The notes under the pieces were generated by a model. That model searched no databases. It saw only the letters and a program-made list of their open reading frames with translations, and was not told the origin of the DNA. DNA of 64,000 nucleotides from Halalkalibacter wakoensis JCM 9140 (GTDB lineage: Bacteria > Bacillota > Bacilli > Bacillales > Bacillaceae_D), in assembly GCF_000513095.1 (NCBI RefSeq), contig NZ_BAUT01000002.1, forward strand, positions 62,001 through 126,000, written 5' to 3'. Positions 1 through 7,041 of this stretch are shown piece by piece (within the stretch, counting starts at the first letter, position 1; each line of letters starts with the position of its first letter). The position numbers were made by a program, and so were the translations under genes.

Positions 1-15
1 TGCGACACCTTTTCT

Positions 16-2295
16 CTATTGTCTTTTTTTTGTTCGGGTTTTTCGTTTTCTTTTTTCTGCTAGTTTTTCAAATAGTTTGGCTGTTGTAATGTCGTTTACG
101 GCCTCGAAGAATACCTTTTTTCGATCCTCTTGTGACAACGTATTTTGCTGTTCGTTAGAAACGGATTGTGATTGGATCAGATTTTGGATATCACTTAACA
201 CATCTTTCTGGGACCATTGCTTTGATCTCATTGAATGAGGCTTATTTGTTTTTCTTTTTTCTTGAATTCGATAAATAAGAACTTTTAATAATTCATCTTG
301 ACCAGAGATCTCTTGAATAATTAATTGTTTTCGATTCTTTTTCTTCATCGTTGGTTTGTTCATTGATTCCTGTAAGAATTCTTTTATTTCATGTTTGTCG
401 TCTTCTTCAAAAAAGCTCACCTGTTCTGTTAGATCATGAGTAATGTCATCAATGTCCTTGTATTCCTCTTGCATGTCATTTTCATCAAAGCTTGCTGCGT
501 CATTTAAGTCCTTAATCACGTCCTCAAGAAGCATGTTATCTTCGCTAGGTGCAAGTGTGTCGTCTTCATCGTTTGAGCTAATTTGATTATTTAAGTCATC
601 AATGACCTCATCAAGAGGCACCTTATCATTAAAAGTGGGTACGAGCGTTTCCGGTGAATCTTCCTCAGAATTCACTTGATCATTGAGGTCCTCGATGATC
701 TCATTAAGAGGTTTGTTGTCTTCGCTAGGTGCAAGTGTGTCGTCTTCATCGTTTGAACTAATTTGATCATTTAGGTCATCAATCACCTCATCAAGAGACA
801 CCTTATCATCCAAAGAGGGTACGAGGGTTTCCGATGAATCTTCCTCAGAATTGACTTGATCATTGAGGTCTTCGATGATCTCATTAAGAGGTATAACGTC
901 TTCGGTAGGTTCTGGTTCTTGTTCCAAAGAAGTATGGTCTTCATCAATAGAACTCATCTGATCATTTGAGTCTGTGCGATCATCAATCAAACGATCTTTT
1001 GTTTGTTCAACTTCATCTAACACGGGTGAAAGCTGATCAAATTGAGTAGGCTCATCAGCTAGTTGATCACGGTGTTCATCAACTGTTTTTACAGGGGTTT
1101 CATCATTTGTTTGATCGATCATTTGAACACTGATTCCCTTTTCAATACGTTTTTTCATTTCACTCCATATGCTGTCGATTTCACTTATAACTCGAGACCA
1201 AGTATATTGGCTTTCAGCTAGTTCTCTTCCTTTTTTTCCTAATTCTTTTGAAAGAGATGGGTTAGATAATAAGTGCGAAATTTGATCTGCGAATGCTTGA
1301 GGGTCTTCTGGATTGTCAATGACAAAGCCATTTCCATTAGGAATGATGACCTCAGCATTTCCCCCACGATTTGTTGTAACAATCGGCAACCCTGATGCCA
1401 TAGCTTCATAGTGCACTCGTGCTAATGGCTCTTGCCATTGTGACGTACAAACAAAAACGTCAGAAGCAGCAAACCACTTTTGGATTTCACTCGGGTGAAC
1501 AAATCCGGTGTTAATAACAGGAACAGGCAATCTTGCTGCAAGAGCTCGAACATATCCTATATAGTCCGTTACCTCATCAACACTAAACCATTTGCTTCCT
1601 ACTATAACCAGAGCAATATCAGGATGCTTTTTTGTAATTTCCGGCACAGCTCTAATTAGGACATCGACTCCTTTGTTAGGAGAGAGGCGTCCAGCAAATA
1701 GAATGACCTTTTTTCCCTCAAGGTTGTTTTCCTTTCTTATTTGTTCTCTCATTTCTTTCGCTTTAGTAGAAGAAGGGGGAACAAAACGAGAGATGTCTAC
1801 CCCTGAGTAAATCGTTTGAATTTTATTTTTTGCTTTTGGGAACGGTTCATAAATGGTCTTACCAATATAATCACTTACAGTTATAATGTGATCTAACTCA
1901 TCTACCACTTTTGATGCTTCTTCTTGGTCAATTTTCTCAGGTTTAAACATATCATTATGCATACTTAAAATAAGCCTGGCATTTGGGGCACATTCACGAA
2001 CCGGTAGGACGAGGCGTGGACGGTTAAAAATATGAATCACATCAAAAGAGGGGTTTTCTTTGAGAAATCTTTTCACCCCTTCACGGTATACTTCGATTAA
2101 ACCGCCTTGTGTTCGCACATATCGAATGTTATTTTTGGTTTCATCATCTGGTAAACTTGGATCAGTTGTTCCTAAAATCGTTAACTGATGCTTATCGCTT
2201 AAACTAGTTGAAACTCCATCAATATAGGTTTGAATGGCACCTCCTTTTACGGCTGGAACTGGAAGCTTTTCTGTACAAATCATCAAGATGTTCAT
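16..2295 (-). CDS. CotSA-like spore coat glycosyltransferase (GT4) with long acidic repeat tail
   Basis: Residues 1 to about 385 form a family-4 glycosyltransferase: an N-terminal MNILMICTEKLPVPAVKGG segment, an R-x-x-x-x-K donor-site segment (GRLSPNKG) and a C-terminal nucleotide-sugar motif around E-A-M-A-S-G-L-P. This half is about as long as Bacillus CotSA (about 377 residues). The rest is an unusual tail: a strongly acidic stretch with two near-identical 60-residue units (about residues 466-586; 180-bp tandem DNA repeats at 541-720 and 721-900), then a basic C-terminus ending KRKTRTKKRQ. The start is placed at the ATG whose AAAGGAGC site lies just upstream; an in-frame ATG 48 bp earlier lies inside cotS. 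It overlaps the upstream cotS-like stop by ATGA, so the two are translationally coupled. Inferred role: glycosylation within the spore coat. The repeat tail could be a scaffold or charge-based coat-binding region. Confidence 0.8.
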   Translation of the reverse strand: MNILMICTEKLPVPAVKGGAIQTYIDGVSTSLSDKHQLTILGTTDPSLPDDETKNNIRYVRTQGGLIEVYREGVKRFLKENPSFDVIHIFNRPRLVLPVRECAPNARLILSMHNDMFKPEKIDQEEASKVVDELDHIITVSDYIGKTIYEPFPKAKNKIQTIYSGVDISRFVPPSSTKAKEMREQIRKENNLEGKKVILFAGRLSPNKGVDVLIRAVPEITKKHPDIALVIVGSKWFSVDEVTDYIGYVRALAARLPVPVINTGFVHPSEIQKWFAASDVFVCTSQWQEPLARVHYEAMASGLPIVTTNRGGNAEVIIPNGNGFVIDNPEDPQAFADQISHLLSNPSLSKELGKKGRELAESQYTWSRVISEIDSIWSEMKKRIEKGISVQMIDQTNDETPVKTVDEHRDQLADEPTQFDQLSPVLDEVEQTKDRLIDDRTDSNDQMSSIDEDHTSLEQEPEPTEDVIPLNEIIEDLNDQVNSEEDSSETLVPSLDDKVSLDEVIDDLNDQISSNDEDDTLAPSEDNKPLNEIIEDLNDQVNSEEDSPETLVPTFNDKVPLDEVIDDLNNQISSNDEDDTLAPSEDNMLLEDVIKDLNDAASFDENDMQEEYKDIDDITHDLTEQVSFFEEDDKHEIKEFLQESMNKPTMKKKNRKQLIIQEISGQDELLKVLIYRIQEKRKTNKPHSMRSKQWSQKDVLSDIQNLIQSQSVSNEQQNTLSQEDRKKVFFEAVNDITTAKLFEKLAEKRKRKTRTKKRQ
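541..900. repeat. Two 180-bp in-frame tandem repeats in the glycosyltransferase tail
   Basis: Positions 541-720 and 721-900 are clearly similar along their whole length and share long identical blocks, for example both begin ttcgctaggtgcaagtgtgt. The period is a multiple of three, so each copy encodes 60 residues built on an L-x-E-[VI]-I-x-D-L-N-x-Q core followed by runs of Asp, Glu and Ser. A more degraded third partial unit lies at about 420-540. Confidence 0.85.
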
Positions 2296-3389
2296 GATGT
2301 AATGGCTCCTTTCCATTCTTGCAGCTCTTTGAGTACTGGCCATTTTGTTTCTTCTAATGCAATAATGTGTTCAACAGTCATTTTTACTTCTTCATCTAAA
2401 AAGGATGTAGGTTCATAAACCATATCTTTAACTTGCAAATAAAATTCATTTGGAAGAGACATATCAATTAATAGTAAATGATAAAGATCTTCATCAATTG
2501 GATTTGTTTCATGATATGCTTCGATCATCCCTTTTATCCATTCAACATCCCATTTGCCTAGCTCTTCCATCTGGTTCGTGATTAACTTACGCAAGTCTCT
2601 TATAGGAAGATCATAGGCAACACCATCTAAGTCGATAAGCCAAACGCCTCCTGGACCAAGTTGACCATTAGCCCAACCATAATCTTGGTGCACAAGTCCC
2701 CATTCTTTGTCCCCTTTTTTAATTAACTCACTGTAACGTGACTCATTTAATTGTTCTAATGCCTGTATAGCTTGTTGTTCAAACTTATCAACAACGGAAA
2801 GAATAATGGAACTTGCTGGCATTTCAGAATAAGCTGTCGTTAGATCGCGAAACCATGACATTTTTTTGATCATTTTTTCATACTTCCTTGGCCAACGATA
2901 AAGGCGAGAAGGTTTTTCAGCACCGTAGGGAGGTTCATATCCTTTTGATAGACGGTGAAACTCTCCAAGACCTCCGCAAAGCTTTTTGGCGCCTTCTAAA
3001 TCTGCCGAGGCTTCCTCTAAAGCAATCCATTCAGCTACAAACCAAAGCTTCCCTCCGGCTTCAACAAAGTCTTCTCCTGTTTTTGTCTTATAAATGGGAG
3101 GAACTCTTGCTTTCTTTTCTTCTACTAAATAGGCTTGGGCGCCGAGGCTAAATAGGCTCCTAGTAGGGCGACGGTGTAGGACCTTTAAACTGAAGGGGCC
3201 TTTGTCCGTTTCAATCTTCCATATCAACCCGCCTTTATCTGCTTTTGTTGCCATCACTACATACGATCTTACGGTTAAATCATAATGAGTCATAACGTTC
3301 TTTGCCATTTCTTCTATATAGGACGGTACGTATGAATCATCATCCAACGTCCCATCTAAATCCCATGGTTTGATGAGTTCTTCGGCCAT
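2292..3389 (-). CDS. cotS: CotS-family spore coat protein (aminoglycoside-phosphotransferase-like kinase fold)
   Basis: A protein of about 365 residues with the CotS/CotI/YutH kinase-like fold. The catalytic loop is VHQDYGWANGQL near residue 233 (H-x-D-x4-N) and the metal-binding motif is IDLDG near residue 253, so the phosphotransfer residues appear intact. Coat proteins of this family are made in the mother cell; CotS and CotSA are adjacent in B. subtilis, and here too the glycosyltransferase follows with a 4-base ATGA overlap. Two ATG codons in a row are possible starts (3392 and 3389); the second has better spacing to GGAGGG. The gene symbol is by family and context; orthology to a particular CotS paralogue is not established. 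Confidence 0.75.
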   Translation of the reverse strand: MAEELIKPWDLDGTLDDDSYVPSYIEEMAKNVMTHYDLTVRSYVVMATKADKGGLIWKIETDKGPFSLKVLHRRPTRSLFSLGAQAYLVEEKKARVPPIYKTKTGEDFVEAGGKLWFVAEWIALEEASADLEGAKKLCGGLGEFHRLSKGYEPPYGAEKPSRLYRWPRKYEKMIKKMSWFRDLTTAYSEMPASSIILSVVDKFEQQAIQALEQLNESRYSELIKKGDKEWGLVHQDYGWANGQLGPGGVWLIDLDGVAYDLPIRDLRKLITNQMEELGKWDVEWIKGMIEAYHETNPIDEDLYHLLLIDMSLPNEFYLQVKDMVYEPTSFLDEEVKMTVEHIIALEETKWPVLKELQEWKGAITS

Positions 3390-3460
3390 CATATTCCCTC
3401 CAATATTTCTTTGTCATTAGTAAGGTATTCAACCAACTGAATTCCGTATAGATGACAACC

Positions 3461-3488
3461 TATTTTATGAAAAAGGAATAGAAGGGTT
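3461..3488 (-). promoter_or_regulatory. Possible sigma-K promoter for the cotS-like operon
   Basis: On the minus strand, about 70 bases upstream of the cotS-like start, CATAAAATA (3461-3469) matches the sigma-K -10 pattern CATAnnnTA, and an ACC (3485-3487) lies 15 bases upstream as the short -35. Mother-cell expression would fit a coat operon. The motif is short, so chance occurrence is possible. Confidence 0.4.
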
Positions 3489-3604
3489 ATGTAAAGGTTG
3501 TATACGTAAAGAGTGATGCAGATTAGGGTTGATTTTTCAATTCTTGATTCAGGCGTTTTAAACGATTATGATAATAGTAAATGAGGATGGAAGAAGGGAA
3601 ATAC

Positions 3605-3856
3605 ATGAATATACCAAAATATCCAATGGATTTTAATGATAGTATTAGAAGCAAAAAAACAAGCGAGGAAGATCTTAACCATAAAATTAATCAAGAAGTG
3701 GAGAGTATGATTCATTTTATGATTGAAAACAATACGAATAATCACTCTGTTGCATTTGAAGACGTATTGATTATCATTGATCGTATTTATGAAGATGATG
3801 ATAGCTATTTTGAAATTTCTGTAGCAAAGCAGCATAGCAGAGGGATTGTAAGATAA
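3605..3856 (+). CDS. Small hypothetical protein
   Basis: Encodes 83 residues starting MNIPKYPMDF. This ATG has a GAAGGG site six bases upstream; an in-frame ATG at 3581 would add eight residues but lacks a good site. It is hydrophilic with no signal peptide or membrane segment. The middle is helical and acidic (IIIDRIYEDDDSYFEISV). I do not recognise the family. It stands alone between the divergent cotS-like operon and a terminator, so it is probably monocistronic. Confidence 0.6.
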   Translation: MNIPKYPMDFNDSIRSKKTSEEDLNHKINQEVESMIHFMIENNTNNHSVAFEDVLIIIDRIYEDDDSYFEISVAKQHSRGIVR

Positions 3857-3863
3857 TGAAGGA

Positions 3864-3890
3864 GGATGTCTATGTGACATCCTTTTTTGT
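3864..3890 (+). terminator. Rho-independent terminator
   Basis: Seven-base-pair stem GGATGTC/GACATCC with a five-base loop, followed by six T, starting eight bases after the stop of the small hypothetical gene. Confidence 0.85.
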
Positions 3891-3989
3891 ATGTGTAGCA
3901 TTATTTCCAAGGCAAGCGCAAGAAACGATAAAAAGAGACAAAAAATTCAGTTATTCACCCATGTATTTTGGAAAGTCGGAAGCGATGCT

Positions 3990-4505
3990 TTAAAATAACA
4001 ATTTACTTAAACCTAGCAATAAAAAAAGAATACTAGGAATATAGGACATATATCTAATAATAAAACGACTTTTAATTTCATGCCCGTAAATAACTCCGAT
4101 TACAAAGGCTGCAAATATAAGGGCTCCAGCCATCGGAGCAAACCAAAATGATCGATCAGATAGACCAGCTTGGATCCCATATCCAAAACTGTCTACATTC
4201 ATTAATAATGCAATCATAAGGTAATATGAACGACGGTATAAAGGTAGTTCATAAATGAAATTGTAAATGGCAATTCCGATAAGGAAAATCCCTGCCCCTG
4301 TTTGAACGATAGAGGTTGGGACAAATTCACCGAGCAATCTTCCAATTCCCATTGAAAAAAAAACGATAAAACCGGAAAAAAAGGCAATCATTGCAACGAC
4401 AACAAGGGGAATCCTAATTTTCTTTAAACCTAAAAGAAAACCAATTGCAAATGCATCAATGCTAACAAGTATCGAAAGAAGGAAAAGCAATATAAACGTA
4501 ACCAT
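3990..4505 (-). CDS. MntP/YtaF-family membrane protein
   Basis: A 171-residue protein with about six membrane helices and the internal duplication typical of the MntP (manganese efflux)/YtaF family: S-I-D-A-F-A-I-G-F near residue 15 and N-V-D-S-F-G-Y-G near residue 105 are the paired Asp-containing membrane motifs. MntP exports Mn(II); YtaF is a sporulation-associated relative of unclear function. The length is nearer to MntP. The ribosome site before the ATG at 4505 is only fair (GGGGTTGAG). Neighbours do not indicate the substrate. Confidence 0.7.
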   Translation of the reverse strand: MVTFILLFLLSILVSIDAFAIGFLLGLKKIRIPLVVVAMIAFFSGFIVFFSMGIGRLLGEFVPTSIVQTGAGIFLIGIAIYNFIYELPLYRRSYYLMIALLMNVDSFGYGIQAGLSDRSFWFAPMAGALIFAAFVIGVIYGHEIKSRFIIRYMSYIPSILFLLLGLSKLLF

Positions 4506-4544
4506 ACACTCAACCCCACGGAATGTCTTCGTGGAAGTATATGC

Positions 4545-4585
4545 AAGCCTGTCTGTTTTAAGAAGTAGGATGAGACAGGCTTTTA
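4545..4585. terminator. Stem-loop between two minus-strand genes
   Basis: Ten-base-pair stem AAGCCTGTCT/AGACAGGCTT with an 18-base loop, just downstream of the minus-strand gene ending at 4593. The T-tract is short, so it may be a weak terminator or an RNA 3' end-stabilising hairpin. Confidence 0.45.
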
Positions 4586-4592
4586 CGTGCTA

Positions 4593-4829
4593 CTATTTAA
4601 AACGCTCCTTTAATTCATCTGCTATTGCATGAATTAGATCTAGATATTGCTCTTCATTTTCAAATTGATGGGGATTCCAATTCTTTTTAATCCAAGCAAG
4701 CATCTCATGACCAGAGTGAAATTCACGGCTACTGTGATCAAATGTGTGAAGGGTAAAAATTTCGTGCTCTGGTATAACCGTTACTGAACAAGAAGTTTCC
4801 TCACTATTCGTATGTAAATGCATTTCCAT
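4593..4829 (-). CDS. Small hypothetical protein
   Basis: Encodes 78 residues from the ATG at 4829 (MEMHLHTNSE), which has GGAGG eight bases upstream; the in-frame ATG at 4844 is itself part of the ribosome-site region. Hydrophilic, His- and Glu-rich, with one Cys and no membrane segment. The C-terminal half is predicted helical. I do not recognise a family. It is divergent from the cysteine desulfurase gene. Confidence 0.55.
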   Translation of the reverse strand: MEMHLHTNSEETSCSVTVIPEHEIFTLHTFDHSSREFHSGHEMLAWIKKNWNPHQFENEEQYLDLIHAIADELKERFK

Positions 4830-4945
4830 TTGTAGTTCCTCCATTCATTCTAGCTTTTAATTAGGATGTTTCTGAACACGTGTTGTTATGCAACCTTTAG
4901 ATGAAACTGGTAAAATGTCTATAAAGGAAAAGTGGAGGAAAGTTA

Positions 4946-6064
4946 ATGAAGCAAATATATTTAGACTATAATGCTAGTACGCCGTTAGCACCTGAAGTAA
5001 TTGAAGCAATGACTCCGTTCTTAACGGACCATTATGGCAATCCATCGACGACTCATTTTGCTGCTGTTAGAGCAAAGGAGGCAGTTGAGAAGGCGCGTTC
5101 ACAAGTTGCTTCTTTCATTGGAGCAAAAAAAGAGGAAATTATTTTCACAAGTGGTGGCAGTGAATCTAATAATCATGTCATCAAAAAAGTATTTGAGCGA
5201 CATCAAACAAAAGGAAAACATCTGATTGCAACAACCATTGAGCATCCAGCTGTTCGTGCTCCTTTAGAATATCTAAAAAAGTTTGGTGCGGAAGTTACTT
5301 ATATCGATGTGGATCCATACGGACAAGTTTCCGTCGAAGCAATAAAAAAAGCAATTCGACCAGATACAATTTTGATAACGGTGATGCATGCAAACAATGA
5401 AGTAGGGACGTTACAACCGATTGAAGAAATAGGTTCAATTGCGAGAAAAGAGGGAATTCTCTTTCACACAGATGCTGCTCAATCGCTTGGCAAAGTTCCG
5501 GTAGATGTACGGAAGCAAAAGATAGATTTTTTATCAATAGCTGGTCATAAATTGTATGCACCTAAAGGTGTAGGAGCATTGTTTATTCGTGAAGGTGTTG
5601 AGCTAGACTCCTTTATTCATGGAGCAGGTCATGAACGGGGGATGAGAGCAGGAACAGAGAATGTTCTATTAGTATCTGGTTTAGGGGCGGCTTGTCAGAT
5701 TGCAGAAAAACTGCTGATGAAAGAAGATAAAACTCACGAGTTAACACAATATTTTCATTCATTGCTTGAACAAGCTTTCCCTGGGCAAATTCGTTTGAAT
5801 GGTCATCCGACGAATCGTTTACCTAATACGTTAAATGTAAGTTTTGCTAATCGCATCGGGCAAGAAATCCTGGGTCTTGTACCTGAAATCGCTGCCTCAA
5901 CAGGTTCCGCTTGTCATTCAGGTGAGGTTACGCTATCTCCTGTTCTACAAGCGATGGGGGTTAAGGTAGAGGATGGGATGGGGACTATCCGATTTAGTTT
6001 AGGTCGTTTTACGACAAAAGAAGATATAGATTATGCTGTGGACTTACTTCGAACACGCTTATGA
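4946..6064 (+). CDS. Cysteine desulfurase, NifS/IscS class
   Basis: A 372-residue PLP enzyme that takes sulfur from cysteine to give alanine and an enzyme persulfide for Fe-S cluster or tRNA thiolation. Seen in the sequence: N-terminal I-Y-L-D-Y-N-A-S-T, the TSGGSESNN cofactor loop near residue 68, the PLP lysine in SIAGHKLYAPK (K202) and the catalytic cysteine in STGSACHSGE (C323). The start has a GGAGGAAAG site. No scaffold or thiolase (mnmA, thiI) gene is adjacent, so which of the several Bacillus desulfurases it matches cannot be decided. Confidence 0.9.
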   Translation: MKQIYLDYNASTPLAPEVIEAMTPFLTDHYGNPSTTHFAAVRAKEAVEKARSQVASFIGAKKEEIIFTSGGSESNNHVIKKVFERHQTKGKHLIATTIEHPAVRAPLEYLKKFGAEVTYIDVDPYGQVSVEAIKKAIRPDTILITVMHANNEVGTLQPIEEIGSIARKEGILFHTDAAQSLGKVPVDVRKQKIDFLSIAGHKLYAPKGVGALFIREGVELDSFIHGAGHERGMRAGTENVLLVSGLGAACQIAEKLLMKEDKTHELTQYFHSLLEQAFPGQIRLNGHPTNRLPNTLNVSFANRIGQEILGLVPEIAASTGSACHSGEVTLSPVLQAMGVKVEDGMGTIRFSLGRFTTKEDIDYAVDLLRTRL

Positions 6065-6122
6065 TAAAGGCTGTTTTTTGTATACTGTTAAGAAAAATTC
6101 ATGTAACCATTAGGACATAGAC

Positions 6123-6166
6123 AAAAGCCATGGGCAAAAGAACATTTTCTTGCTCATGGCTTTTTA
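6123..6166. terminator. Bidirectional terminator
   Basis: Stem AAAAGCCATG-GCAA paired with TTGC-CATGGCTTTT and flanked by A and T runs. It sits between the convergent desulfurase and Cys-rich genes and can serve both. Confidence 0.85.
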
Positions 6167-6170
6167 TAGA

Positions 6171-6752
6171 TCATATGGATTGTAGATATTGAACGACCGC
6201 TGTAGGGTTTGACTGTAAATGGATGTTAAGGTCTCGTAACACTTTTTCGTGTGTTTTTTGAAAGTTTAGTTCCTCGGTTTTGATCTCTTTTGTCCAGGAT
6301 AAAAGGTTCTTCTGCCTTTTATCTGTTAAATCGTCTTCAATGGAAAGGCAAATAAATGAACGACAAACAGAATTTTTATAAGACGGATCAAGAGTGCATC
6401 CATGATTGGTTTTGAAAAATTGACAAATGGAATAAGATTGACGTAGGTCATCTTGTTCCAATTTTGTTAGTCCTTGTTGTATGGGTCTGCTGTTATACAT
6501 TGGATGAATGATCGCAGGAATCTTTATAGAGTAGGGCTCTATAAGCGCAGCCGGATGATTTAAGAAGTACTCTTGAAAGAACACTTCATTCGTTTGAACC
6601 ATATTTTTAATTTCAAGCAAATAAAATGTAGGACTATAAGAACAACACCCTACTTTAGGGACCTCTTTAGAAGGTGGCTGGAAACAATCATCATTGCATT
6701 GTAGACATGCAGATGTAAGAATTTGTCTATTGGTTTTATCAAAATGTATCAT
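6171..6752 (-). CDS. Cys-rich hypothetical protein (possible metal or Fe-S binder)
   Basis: A 193-residue soluble protein with clustered cysteines: CLQCNDDC near residue 16, GCCSY near 35, then single Cys in SICQF, GCTLD and the pair CRSFIC near 130. The spacing resembles the YkgJ-type zinc/iron-chelating proteins, but I cannot confirm that family by eye. It has a GGAAGGAAC ribosome site. It is convergent with a cysteine desulfurase gene, which is suggestive for Fe-S biology but only circumstantial. Confidence 0.6.
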   Translation of the reverse strand: MIHFDKTNRQILTSACLQCNDDCFQPPSKEVPKVGCCSYSPTFYLLEIKNMVQTNEVFFQEYFLNHPAALIEPYSIKIPAIIHPMYNSRPIQQGLTKLEQDDLRQSYSICQFFKTNHGCTLDPSYKNSVCRSFICLSIEDDLTDKRQKNLLSWTKEIKTEELNFQKTHEKVLRDLNIHLQSNPTAVVQYLQSI

Positions 6753-6841
6753 AATGTTCCTTCCTATTTCGTTTCATGAAAAAAAGTGTGGGATTAATTC
6801 CTTTTTTTATGAAAAAACTAGATTTTCTGAAAAAAAAGATT

Positions 6842-6857
6842 TACACTTTTTAGTGTA
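6842..6857. promoter_or_regulatory. Palindromic operator-like site
   Basis: TACACT-TTTT-AGTGTA, a perfect 6-bp inverted repeat, in the 289-bp gap between the divergent Cys-rich gene and odhA. It lies about 90 bases upstream of the Cys-rich start and about 100 bases upstream of the proposed odhA -35. No regulator can be named. Confidence 0.35.
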
Positions 6858-6944
6858 GGATCTTTTTATTCTACACCATTTATTGTAACGGTCATTGTCA
6901 AGAACAAAAGAATAAATAAATCTATGAATAACGATAGAAATTCT

Positions 6945-6972
6945 TTAACAAATGTGACAATTATGTTAAAAT
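6945..6972 (+). promoter_or_regulatory. Candidate sigma-A promoter of odhAB
   Basis: TTAACA (6945-6950), a 16-base spacer and TAAAAT (6967-6972). Transcription would start near 6979, about 60 bases before the odhA ATG. Confidence 0.55.
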
Positions 6973-6976
6973 GGTA

Positions 6977-6991
6977 ATGAAAGCGTTACAA
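6977..6991 (+). promoter_or_regulatory. cre-like catabolite control site over the odhAB start point
   Basis: ATGAAAGCGTTACAA contains the TGAAAGCG half of a CcpA cre site and a TTACA right half, but is one base shorter than the consensus spacing. It overlaps the predicted transcription start, a typical repressing position. odhAB of B. subtilis is known to be glucose-repressed; direct CcpA control here is inference. Confidence 0.4.
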
Positions 6992-7041
6992 TTTTAAAAT
7001 CATAGATTTAACTTGAAGTTAAACTAGGAGGTAATCATCTT

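Noticed and set aside
3566-3910. 114-codon minus-strand ORF opposite the small gene at 3605
   Set aside because: Would run through a good plus-strand terminator and lacks a ribosome site; plus-strand gene has both.
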